Below, in pieces: positions 1 through 9,957 of a stretch of 64,000 nt of DNA. A program made the position numbers and the translations under genes. Source of the stretch: Symbiodinium natans (Eukaryota; Sar; Dinophyceae; Suessiales; Symbiodiniaceae); assembly GCA_905221605.1 (NCBI GenBank), contig CAJNDS010000138.1, forward strand, positions 1-64,000, written 5' to 3'. The notes beneath the pieces are model-generated. The model ran no database searches and was not told where the DNA came from. It saw only the letters and a list, made by a program, of their open reading frames with translations. Position 1 is the stretch's first letter. Each line of letters opens with the position of its first letter.

Positions 1-33
1 AACCCTAAACCCTAAACCCTAAACCCTAAACCC
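1..33. repeat. Terminal CCCTAAA telomere-type repeats
   Basis: About 4.7 units of CCCTAAA at the left edge, on the C-rich strand as expected at a left chromosome end. Subtelomeric satellites follow within 2.3 kb. The tract is short and the same repeat recurs throughout the window, so a truncated true telomere is likely but not proven. Confidence 0.7.
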
Positions 34-741
34 CTAACTTTAAGGACTCAAGTCTGGAAGTCTACGGTGTCTCTATGTAGCGGGAGACCGCTGACCACAG
101 CGCACGGATCCCTACTCGAAGGCTCATGGGTACTTACAACCCCAACTACATATGTCTACTTATAACCTACTTAGAGGACTTAGAACCATTATAAGTACAC
201 TTCTACAAAACTCTATAACTACCCTTATAAATACCCCTTTTTTCTACTTATATTAGAGGACTTCGGGGACTCAGGGGGCTTATAAGTACATTTCTACAAA
301 AGCCTGTACTTGCCCTACTTATAAATGCACCTGAACCTTCCGGTGCCCACATAGGCTGGCGCAGCCGCACCTTCAACCCCGAACCAAGCCAGTCATTGGG
401 GACTGTACGTGTAGTAGAGTAGGTAACCGGACTTTATTCCTTGCTACTATTCCCAAAGGTTCTGATTCCTTATAGAATCCCAAAGGTTATTTAGCCTATT
501 TAGCCTTTAGTTCATCTGGGATGCTGGAGAGCCAAGAAGGCGAGAGATTCCTGTGAAGCCTTGCTCGCCGTTTATTGCCTATCATAACATCCGTGGACTC
601 GAGAGCAGTAGAACATTCTAGCATTCAAATGGAATAATCCTAAACCCTGAGCAAGAAAGAAGTGTCACCCTGCAGTGTGTGGTTTAGGGGGTTCAGGGTT
701 TAGGGTTTAGGGTTTAGGGTTTAGGGTTTAGGGTTTAGGGT
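34..741. other. Subtelomeric spacer without a clear gene
   Basis: No convincing coding frame. Positions 112-342 look like a decayed copy of inverted-repeat family 1 (GGCTCATGGGTACTTA near the left, CACCTGAACCTTCC near the right). A TTTAGGG tract lies at about 681-742. Confidence 0.5.
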
Positions 742-855
742 TACTTCGACACAGGCTACGGGCTCGCGGACGAAGCATTGGACGCAGCGCTTGTGCCGAG
801 GATTAGAGGCCAGCTGCTTTCAGCACACGCCATATGCCCGACAAGCCCTCATTGA
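742..855 (+). CDS. Exon-like fragment, C-terminal, unknown product
   Basis: The open frame begins just after a TTTAGGG tract and ends in TGA. It reads TGYGLADEALDAALVPRIRG and continues to a C-terminus of ICPTSPH. Its balanced composition is unlike the repeat-derived frames around it. There is no ATG, so it would be a terminal exon or a remnant. Family not recognised. Confidence 0.4.
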   Translation, partial: YFDTGYGLADEALDAALVPRIRGQLLSAHAICPTSPH

Positions 856-897
856 CCTAACCCCCCCCCCCCCCCGCAACCAAAAATAAGTTAAAAA

Positions 898-1065
898 GTA
901 AGAAACTAAAAAGCCCTAACCCCTAAGTCCTACAGTCTTAAGGCTTGTGAGAAACAGAAAACCCAAACCCCCAAGTCCTAAACTCTTAAGGCTTGTAAGA
1001 AACTAGGAAGCCCAAACTCCCAAGTCCTAAACTCTTCAGGCTTGTAAGAAACTAAAAAACCCAAA
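898..1065. repeat. 49-bp tandem repeat, three copies
   Basis: AAGTCCTA(A/C)A(C/G)TCTTAAGGCT starts at 925, 973 and 1,022 (spacing 48-49 bp). Units are joined by AGAAACTAAAAAGCCC-like linkers that resemble degenerate CCCTAAA. Confidence 0.75.
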
Positions 1066-1325
1066 CCCCTAAACCCTATACCCTAAACCCATACTCCGAG
1101 TATGGCCCTGATATTCCCGTAGAGGATCGTTCGAAAGGGTCGCCAAACTCATGTGTTGCGACCTTAGAGGTTCAAGGTTTAGGGTTTAGGGTTAAGGGTT
1201 TTGGGTTTTGGGTTTTGGGTTTAGGTTTCCCCTTCGGCTCAAAATAGCTAAAAACAACCTTAAGTAAGAAGGCCTTTGGCCCCAAAAAAGCCCAAAACAG
1301 GAGTGCTTAGAGCCTTAGGGTTATA

Positions 1326-1552
1326 CTTGGAGGTTCATGGTACTTCTTAACAAATTATAACTACACCTATGGCCCACGTATAAGCCCCTTAAGTGCCCTA
1401 ATATGGTTATAAGTACAGTTATATTTGCTTAAGAGTACCAAAGTGAACCCTAAAAGGGTTTAGGGCTTAATATGCCTTCAGAGGCATAAACGTAGCAGAG
1501 GGTATATGACCCCAATTTTAGGGTTCATGTGGTCCTCAAGGTTTATTCCTGG
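1326..1552. mobile_element. Family-1 and family-6 inverted-repeat elements, adjacent
   Basis: CTTGGAGGTTCATGG at 1,326 opens a family-1 copy running to about 1,440. It overlaps a family-6 copy with ACCAAAGTGAACCCTAAAA at the left and the inverse TTTTAGGGTTCATGTGGTCC at the right. No coding capacity. Confidence 0.5.
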
Positions 1553-1710
1553 GTTACTCTTGGGTCAAGTACGTAGTTCCTCAATACAGAATTCGGGAGT
1601 TGGGTACCTTCTATCCCTCATGTCGAAGCTTCTTTGGAAGTATTTAAATTATTTATGAAGAACCACGAGGAATAACTTGCCACAGAAGCCCACAAGTAAA
1701 GCCTCCTCAA

Positions 1711-2190
1711 GCCCTAAACCCTAAACCCTGCACCCTAGACCCTGCACCCTACACCCTCAACCCTAAACCCTAAACCCCAAACCCTAAACCCTAAACCCTA
1801 AACCCTAAACCCTAAACCCTAAACCCAACAAAAGAGATGTAAGCCCTTCAGTCGCATCCTGGTCTGCGGCCTCTGATCAACGAAGAGGGAGGCCGGGTCT
1901 GTCTGGCAGGTGGTCGCAAGGAGGGTTTGGTTTAGGGTTTAGGGTTTAGGGTTTAGGGTTTAGGGTTTAGGCTTTAGGCTTTAGGCTTTAGGGTTTAGGG
2001 TGTTTAGGGTTTAGGGTGTTTAGGGTTTAGGGTTTAGGCTTCAGGGTTTAGGGTTTAGGGTGTTTAGGGTTTAGGGTGTTTAGGGTTTAGGGGTTAGGGT
2101 TTAGGGTTTGGTTTTGGGTTTAGGGGTTAAGGTTTAAGGACTTGGCAATTTTGGGTTTGGTGCTTGGGGTTCCCTCAACCCTAAACCCTA
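1711..2190. repeat. Facing telomere-repeat tracts
   Basis: CCCTAAA-type repeats at 1,711-1,826 and TTTAGGG-type repeats at 1,928-2,135 point toward each other around a 100-bp non-repeat island. Variants include TTTAGGC and TTTAGGGTG. Confidence 0.9.
1855..1935 (+). CDS. Possible exon fragment between telomere tracts
   Basis: Open frame HPGLRPLINEEGGRVCLAGG leading to a stop inside the following TTTAGGG tract. Another frame of the same island is also open, so the coding call is weak. Confidence 0.25.
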   Translation, partial: HPGLRPLINEEGGRVCLAGGRKEGLV

Positions 2191-2247
2191 AACTAAACCC
2201 TCAACCCCAAAACCTATAAACCCTAAACCCCTAAGTGGCATGGACCT

Positions 2248-5200
2248 TTAGGGCCTATTTGGCACGCCCCTTTGTTTACTATTTACAAAACTTCTTGAAA
2301 GTAGTAGTGGTAGTAGTAGTAGGAGTAGTAGGAGTAGTAGTAGTAGTAGTAGTAGCCAGAGGTTTGTCGTATGTCCCCTCCCTTCGTCCCTTCGTGTTGT
2401 AAGGGTTTTGTAAGGGCTTTGGAGGTTTGTGTGCTTCCCCTTTCTCGTTCTTATAGGTTTTGGGGGAGCATCAAAATGATTAACATATATGATGTGTTTC
2501 CGTGCTCGTATTATGAGGGCTAGTGCCTGCCCTAGAGGTTTGTCGTATGTCCCCCCGCTTCGTGTTCCTGTGATTTGGTAGGGGGCTAAAGGTTTGTCGT
2601 GTGTCCCCTCCCTTCGTCCCTTCGTGTTGTAAGGGTTTTGGGAGGGTCCTGGAGGTTTGTCGTATGTCCCCTTTGTTCGTGCTTGTAGGGTCTGGGGAGT
2701 CTGTAGATGATAATCACATATCATGTGCTTCCGTGCTCGTATTTTGAGGGGCTAGTGATTGGCCTGGAGGTTTGTCAGATGACGCCCCCGCTTCGTGATC
2801 CTGTGATTTGGTAGGGGCCTAAAGGTTTGTAGTGCGTCGCCTCCCTTCATTCCTTCCTATTGTAAGGGTTCTGTGAGGGCCCTGGAGTTTTGTCGTATGT
2901 CCCCTTTCTTCTTGCTTGTAGGGTTTGGGGAGCATCTAGATGATAGAGGTTTGTCGTATGTCGTCTCCCTTCGTCCCTTCGTGTTGTAAGGGTTTTGTGA
3001 GGGCCCTGAAGGTCTGGGGCAGTTACTAGCGCCTCATAGTACGAGCACGGAAGCAAATGATAATGACAATCATCTAGACGCTGCCCAAATCCTACAAGCA
3101 CGAAGAAAGGGGACATACGGCAAATTTGCAGGGCCCTCACAAAACCCTCACAACAAGAAGGGACGAAGGAAGGGCACATACGACAAACCTCTAGGACCCT
3201 CACGAAACCCTTACAACACGAAGGGACGAAGGGATTGTATCTAATTTCGTATATGGTAAAATGACATACGACAAATCTCCAGGACCCTAGCAAATCACAT
3301 GAACACGAAGCAGGGAGACATAAAACAAACCTCTAGGGCAGTCACTAGCCCCTCATAATACGAGCACGGAAGCAAATCATTTATGATAATCATCTAGACG
3401 CTCCCCACGCCCTACAAGCACGAAGAAAGGAGACATACGATAAATCTTCCAGGTCCAACAAAACCCTTGCAACTCAAAGGGACGAAGGGAGGGGGCACAC
3501 GACAAACCTCTTTAGGCCCCTACCACAGCGCAGGAACAGAAAGCGGCGGGACATACGACAAACCTCTATGACAAACACCAGCCCCTCATAATACGAGCAC
3601 GGAAGCAAATGATATATGACAGTTTTCTAGAAGATCCCCAAGCCCTCTAAGAAGAAAGAAAGGTGACATACGACAAACCTTCCCCCAACAAAGCAATTTC
3701 AACACGAAGGGACGAAAGGAGGGGACATTCGACAAATCTCTGGCCCCTACCAAATCTCAGGAACACTCAGCGTGGGGACATACGACAAATCTCCAAGGGC
3801 CCTCAGAAAATTTTTATCAGCCTTACAACACGAAGGGACGAAGGCAGGGGACATACGACAAACCTGTAGGCCCCTACTACATCACAGGAAAAAGGAAGCG
3901 GGGGAGGGGGCATACGACAAACCCCTAGGGCAGTCACTAGCCCCTCACAATACGAGCACGGAATCAAATTATATGTCAGTCGTCTAGACGCTCCCCAAAC
4001 CCTACAAGTGAGAAGAAAGGGGACACACGGCAATTTTGCAGGGCTCTCACAAAACCCTTGCAACACGAAAGGACGAAGCGAGGGAACGTATGACAAACCT
4101 CTAAGCCCCTACCAAATCACAGGACCAAGGAAACGGGGGGGACAAATGACAAACCTCTAGGACAGCCACTAGCCCCTCAGAGTTTGAGCACGGAAGCAAA
4201 TCATATATGACGATCATCTAGACTCTAGACGCTCCCCCAAACCCTACAAGCTCGAAGAAAGTGGATATACGACTAGCCTCCAGGGCCCTCACAAAACCCT
4301 AACCACCCATACAACGCGAAGGGACGAAGGAAGGGGACATACGACAAACCTCTAGGGCAGTCAGTAACCCCACATAGTACGAGCACGGAAGCAAATGATG
4401 TATGGTAATCATCTCGACGCTCCGCAAACTCTCCAAGCACGAAGAAAGGGACACACGACAAACCTTCAAGGCCCAACAAAACCCCTACAACACGAAGGGG
4501 CGAAAGGAGGGGACATACGACAAAGCTCTAAGCCCCTACCAAATCTCAGGAACAGGAATCGGGGGGACATACGACAAACCTCTAGGGCAATCACTAGTCC
4601 CTCACAATACGAGCACGGAATCAAATTATATGTCAGTCGTCTAGACGCTCCCCAAACCCTACAAGTGAGAAGAAAGGGGACACACGGCAAATTTGCAGGG
4701 CTCTCACAAAACCCTTGCAACACGAAAGGACGAAGCGAGGGAACGTATGACAAACCTCTAAGCCCCTACCAAATCACAGGACCAAGGAAACGGGGGGACA
4801 AATGACAAACCTCTAGGACAGCCACTAGCCCCTCATAGTTTGAGCACGGAAGCAAATCATATATGACGATCATCTAGACTCTAGACGCTCCCCCAAACCC
4901 TACAAGCTCGAAGAAAGTGGATATACGACTAGCCTCCAGGGCCATCACAAAACCCTTACCACCCATACAACGCGAAGGGACGAAGAAGGGGACATATGAC
5001 AAACCTCGTAGGGGCAGTCACTAACCCCACATAGTACGAGCACGGAAGCAAATGATTGTATGGTAATCATCTCGACACTCCTCAATTCTCCAAGCTCGAA
5101 GAAAGGGGACACACGACAAGCCTTTCAAGGCCCAACAAAACCCCTACAACACGAAGGGGCGAAAGGAGGGGACATACGACAAAGCTCTAGGCCCCTACCA

Positions 5201-5288
5201 AATCTCAGGAACAAGAATCGGGAGGACATACGACAAACCTCTAGGGCAATCACTAGCGAGCACGGAATCGAATTATATATATATATAT
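2248..5288. repeat. Subtelomeric modular satellite, block 1
   Basis: Modules all begin with GGACATACGACAAACCTC. Module A (about 64 bp) has CCCTCACAAAACCCTTACAA and GAAGGGACGAAGGGAGG. Module B (about 54 bp) has CCCCTACCAAATCACAGG. Module C (about 115 bp) has GCAGTCACTAGCCCCTCA, ACGAGCACGGAAGCAAAT and a TATGATAATCATCTAGACG stretch. From 2,258 to about 3,010 the modules lie on the minus strand; from there to 5,288 on the plus strand. Long frames in this block are repeat artefacts. Confidence 0.9.
3928..5233 (+). repeat. Higher-order repeat, two tandem units of 657 and 649 bp
   Basis: GGGCARTCACTAG followed by the variant GAGCACGGAATCAAATTATA starts units at 3,928 and 4,585. The whole string of module variants repeats almost base for base. 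A third unit lies at 8,021-8,672, beyond the inserted element. Confidence 0.85.
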
Positions 5289-5524
5289 GCTACCCCCCCC
5301 CCCAGCGACCTACCCTTTTTCGGCCTTTTTAGGCCTTTTTAACAAAATATAACAAAGAAGGCCCAAAAGTCGCGTAGTTAATCACCGGGTATTGAAGGAC
5401 AGTTACTGGGACACCCACCTCACAGACCCCGATAAGCCAGCATTGGAAGAATCTACATTTTGAATCTGAAGCGGACAATGCTGTCTTTAGATGTTTAGAT
5501 TTGTGGCTTTCTATGCAAATTGTG

Positions 5525-6830
5525 CGTTTAAAGGGCAATTAATGTTTTGTTGAGCAACTAATTTATTTATACAAGTGTGTTTGTACGAGGCAAAGTATTA
5601 ATCAAATAGTGAAACATTTTTCTTGGTTCTATGCGAATTTAACTACTAGAGAAATTGTTAAGCAAAGAGCCCAAGTTGACTCAAGTGAATACTATTTAAA
5701 GGAGCATACTCAACCAAGATACGAAATAGACACCATTCTCAACCAAAATATGGCAAAGTGTGCGTTTAAAGTGCAAATAATGCTTTGTTGAGCAACTACT
5801 GTATTTAGACAATTGTGTTTTTACTAGGCAAAGTATGCTCTCTGAAAAGTCCACTGAAATACCTTATGTTTACATATTCATGAATCGTTTTTACTTTTGA
5901 AATAATCATTTTATGCGAATTTAGCTACTCGAGCAATTATTAAGCAAATGGCCCAATTTGACTCAAGTGAATACCATTTAAAGGACCATACTCAACCAAA
6001 ATACGAAAGAAGCACCATATTCAACAAAAAATATGGCAGCAAAGTGTGGTTTAAAGGGCAAATAGTGCTTTGTTGAGCAACTCATGCATTGAAACAGTTG
6101 TGTTTATACCAGGCAAAGTATTATTGAAATACTATCTGCAAAGTCAAATGAAACACCTTATGTTTACATATTCATGAAACAATCCTTTTTTTGAAGTATT
6201 CATTCTATGCGAATTTAACTACTAGAGGAATTCTTAAGCAAATAGCCCAATTTGACCCAAGTGAATACTATTTAAAGGACCATACTCAACCCAATACGAA
6301 ATAAACACTAACGGAAATGGAAGCGGTTCTACCTGCATAACAATGAGACAAAGATTGCTGAAGTATTCAATATAGACCACTTATATACTATGTCTGAAAA
6401 GCACAATTTGCATAAGCAAGCTTAAAAATGCACAATAATGGAAATAGAAGCGGTTCTTCTTACATAACGATGAAACAAACATGTCTGAAGTATTCAATAA
6501 AGACCACATATATACTATGCTTGAAAAACGCAACTTGCACAATCAGGCTTAACAAATGCACAAGAATCCTAGAAAACTACTTAGTGAAGGCCAGTTCACA
6601 AATACATAAAAACATCCAAAAGCGCAAGCTTTTCAGGAGAATCTCTGGTGAAGTTTGGATTATAGGGTTTTGGGGTATCCCTGGACGAGTAGGAGTCACT
6701 TGTTAACCAAACATTTCTACGCAATAAATGCTTTTCCTCAAGCCGAGTATTGCAAATGCTGCTTCTAGATAATTAATCGCATTTACCAGGCAAATATTAT
6801 CCATGCGAATTTAGCTACCAGAGCACCAAG
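5525..6830 (+). repeat. 282-294 bp AT-rich tandem repeat inside the TIR element
   Basis: ATGCGAATTTARCTACTAGA starts at 5,631, 5,913 and 6,207, with a partial copy at 6,803. Copies share GCCCAA.TTGACTCAAGTGAA, ACCATACTCAACC and GCTTTGTTGAGCAACT. The short frame at 5,609-5,791 lies wholly within one copy and is not a gene. Confidence 0.85.
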
Positions 6831-6992
6831 TAATGGCTGAATAAGGTCTACTACACTTGAGTACAACCAAAAGATGCACTAAACACTAGCGGCTCTACTT
6901 ACGTAATAACGAAACAAATAGTTCTGAAGCACTAGAAAGACCACTTGTATACTATTTCTGAAAAGCACAATTAGCATAAGCACACTGAAAAA
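6311..6992 (+). repeat. 127-bp tandem repeat inside the TIR element
   Basis: GGAAATRGAAGCGGTTCT begins at 6,313 and 6,440 and is followed in both by ACATAACRATGA and TGAAGTATTCAAT. A third diverged copy lies at 6,888-6,992. Confidence 0.75.
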
Positions 6993-7014
6993 TGTGTAGT
7001 TGTTGCCTCGTGAC

Positions 7015-7335
7015 CGTGAAGGCGAACCAAAAAGCCAAAATGCCAAAACCAAAAAACCAAAAATACCAAAACCAAAAAAAAAAAAACAAAAAAAACAAAA
7101 CCAAAAAACCAAAAAAAAACAAAAAAAACAATTTTCCGGGACTCTTGGAGAAGCCCCATAGGGATTCCTGAGAGTCCCAGAGAATTGTTTTTTTTGTATT
7201 TTTTTTTTTGGTTTTGGTGTTTTTGCTTTTTTTTTTTCTTGGTTTTGGTTGTTTTGGGTTTTTTTGATTTTGTTTTTTTTTTTGTGTTTTTTTTTTGGTT
7301 TTGGTATTTTTGGTTTTTCTACTGTCCCGTGTATG
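7015..7335. repeat. Long A-rich/T-rich inverted repeat, potential hairpin
   Basis: A 120-bp CCAAAA-rich arm is followed by CAATTTTCCGGGACTCT, a short spacer, then AGAGTCCCAGAGAATTG and a TTTTGG-rich arm of similar length. Arms are imperfectly complementary around about 7,163. Lysine- and phenylalanine-rich frames here are artefacts. Confidence 0.8.
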
Positions 7336-7460
7336 CGATTTTTGTTGTATTTTAGTCTACGCCCTAGAAATACGCTATATTGCACACCGAGTTTGCTTGC
7401 AGTGCAGCTGAGTGACTTGAGACAAGGCGAAAAAGGGTAGGTCACTGGGGGGGGGTACCA

Positions 7461-9570
7461 TATATATATATATGTATACATCAGTCGTCTAGGCTCCCCA
7501 AACCCTACAAGCACGAAGAAAGGGGACACACGCAAACATCCCACGAAGGAACGAAGGGAGAGGAATTACGACAAACCTCTGGACCCCTACCAAATCACAG
7601 GAATACGAAGCGGGGGACACACGAGAAATCTTTAGGGCAATCAATACCCTCATAGCGACTGCGGAAGCAAACGATATGTGATAATCATCTGGACACTCCC
7701 CAAACCCTGCAAGCACGAACAGAGGGGACATACGAAAAACCTCCAGAGCGCTCACGAAACCCTTACAACACGAAGGGACGAAGGGAGGGGACCAAAAAAA
7801 AACCTCTAGGCCCCTCCCAACTCACAGGAACACGAAGCAGGGGGGCGTACGACAAACCTCTAGGGCAGTCAATAGCCCTCATAATACGACCACAGAAGCA
7901 AATGACTTATGACAATCATCTAGATGCCAAGAAAGGGGACACACGACAAACCTGTAGGCCCCTACTACATCACAGGAACAAGGAAGCGGAGGGCATACGA
8001 CAAACCTCTAGGGCAGTCACTAGCCCCGCACAATACGAGCCCGGAATCAAATTACATATGTCAGTCGTCTAGACGCTCCCCAAACCCTACAAGCAAGAAG
8101 AAAAGGGACATATGGCAAATTTGCAGGGCTCTCACAAAACCCTTGCAACACGAAAGGACGAAGGGAGGGAATATATGACAAACCTCTAAGCCCCTACCAA
8201 ATCACAGGACCAAGGAAACGGGGGGGACAAATGACAAACCTCTATGACAGTCACTAGCCCCTCATAGTTTGAGCACGGAAGCAAATCATATATGACGATC
8301 ATCTAGACTCTAGACGCTCCCCCCCAAACCCTACAAGCTCGAAGAAAGTGGATATACGACTAGCCTCCAGGGCCCTCACAAAACCCTTACCACCCATACA
8401 ACGCGAAGGGACGAAGGAAGGGGACATACGACAAACCTCTAGGGCAGTCACTAACCCCACATAGTACGAGCACGGAAGCAAATGATGTATGGTAATCATC
8501 TCGACGCTCCTCAAACTCTCCAAGCACGAAGAAAGGGGACACACGACAAGCCTTCAAGGCCCAACAAAACCCCTACAACACGAAGGGGCGAAAGGAGGGG
8601 ACATACGACAAAGCTCTAGGCCCCCACCAAATCTCAGGAACAGGAATCGGGGGGACATACGACAAACCTCTAGGGCGATCACTAGCCCCTCACAATACGA
8701 GCACGGAATCGAATTATATATATATATATATCAGTCGTCTAGGCTCCCCAAACCCTACAAGCACGATGAAAGGGGACACACGCAAACATCCCACGAAGGA
8801 ACGAAGGGAGAGGAATTACGACAAACCTCTAGACCCCTACCAAATCACAGGAATACGAAGCGGGGGGGTACACGAGAAATCTTTAGGGCAATCAATACCC
8901 TCATAGCGACTGCGGAAGCAAATGATATATGATAATCATCTAGACACTCCCTCAACCCTACAAGCACGAACAAAGGGGATATATGAAAAACCTCCAGAGC
9001 GCTCACGAAACCCTTACAATACGAAGGGACGAAGGGAGGGGACAAAAGATAAACCTTTAGGCCCCTCCCAACTCACAGGACACGAAGCAGGGGGGCATAC
9101 GACAAATCTCTAGGGCGGTCAATAGCCCTCATAATACGACCACGGAAGCAAATGACTTATGATGACAATCATCTAGACGCCAAGAAAGGGGACATACGGC
9201 AAACCTCCAAGGCCGAATGCAACCCTCACAACACGAAGGGACGAAGGGAGGGGACATATGACAAGCCTCTGGCCCCTACCAAATCTCAGGAACACGAAGC
9301 GGGGGAATATACGACAAACCTCTGGGGCAGCCACTAGCCCCTCATAGTACGAGCGCGGAAGGAATGATTTTTGACAATTATCTAGACACTCCCCAAACCC
9401 TACAAGCACGAAGAAAGGGGACATGCGACAAACCTCCGGGGCCCTCACAAAACCCTTACAACACGAACGAAGAAAACAACTCATACAAACCTCTGGGCCC
9501 CTACCAAATCACAACAACACGAAGCGGGGGGACATACGATTAACCTCTAGGGCAGTCACTAACCCCTCAA
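7461..9570 (+). repeat. Subtelomeric modular satellite, block 2
   Basis: Same A, B and C modules as block 1, in plus orientation, including a 652-bp higher-order unit at 8,021-8,672. The segments at 7,490-7,900 and 8,735-9,150 are near duplicates (shared CGCAAACATCCCACGAAGGA and GACTGCGGAAGCAAA). Confidence 0.9.
8716..8731. other. Unoccupied paralogous insertion site of the TIR element
   Basis: GAGC.CGGAATC.AATTA then TATATATATATA then TCAGTCGTCTAGGCTCCCC runs without interruption here. At 5,258-5,288 and 7,461-7,500 the same flanks are separated by the 2.2-kb element. Confidence 0.75.
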
Positions 9571-9948
9571 GACGGGGGGTGAAAGGGATTATGGGAGATG
9601 ATGGGGAATGATGATGGGGGATGATGGGGGATGATGCGGGATGATGGGAGATGATGGGGGGTGATGGGGAATGATGGGGGACGCGGGATGAGAGACATGA
9701 TGGGGCATGATAGGGGCTGATCGGGGACGATGATGGGGGCTGATGGGGGATGATGGTGGATGATGGGGGGGTGAAAGGGATTATGAGAGATGATGGGGAA
9801 TGATGATGGGGGATGATGGGGGATGATGGGAGATGATGGGGATGATGGCGGATGATGCGGGATGATGGGGGATGATGGGGGATGATGGGGGATGATGGGG
9901 GATGACGCGGGATGAGAGAGACGATGGGACATGATAAGGGGGCTGACT
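9571..9948 (+). repeat. GATGATGGGG minisatellite
   Basis: About 35 copies of a 10-bp G-rich unit. GGGGGTGAAAGGGATTATG occurs at about 9,574 and 9,768, giving a longer period of about 193 bp. Proline/serine-rich minus-strand frames are repeat translations. Confidence 0.9.
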
Positions 9949-9957
9949 GTCTCATCC

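Larger units (their letters stand above)
5289..7460. mobile_element. 2.2-kb element with terminal inverted repeats in a TA microsatellite
   Basis: The left end GCTACCCCC...CAGCGACCTACCCTTTTTCG and the right end, read inverted as GGTACCCCC...CAGTGACCTACCCTTTTTCG, form an inverted repeat of about 32 bp. Both ends abut TA runs. The satellite on either side joins into the unbroken sequence seen at 8,700-8,760. No transposase frame was found; the interior is AT-rich tandem repeats, so it is probably non-autonomous. Confidence 0.75.

Noticed and set aside
1220-1260. Possible dinoflagellate spliced-leader relic near TTCGGCTCAAAATAGC
   Set aside because: It does not match the TTTTGGCTCAAG end of the spliced leader, and I saw no other match.
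3000-5250. CRISPR-like direct repeats with variable spacing
   Set aside because: The repeated units are long, spacers are repeats too, and the context is eukaryotic.
6879-7544. 221-codon minus-strand ORF
   Set aside because: Spans an A-rich/T-rich inverted repeat and a TIR end; Lys/Asn and Phe runs mirror each other.
2248-9484. Many 60-158 codon ORFs in the subtelomeric satellite
   Set aside because: Recurrent YDKPL, RQTSR and similar strings are module translations in several frames.
9509-9955. Pro/Ser/His-rich ORFs of 121 and 148 codons
   Set aside because: Translations of the GATGATGGGG minisatellite.
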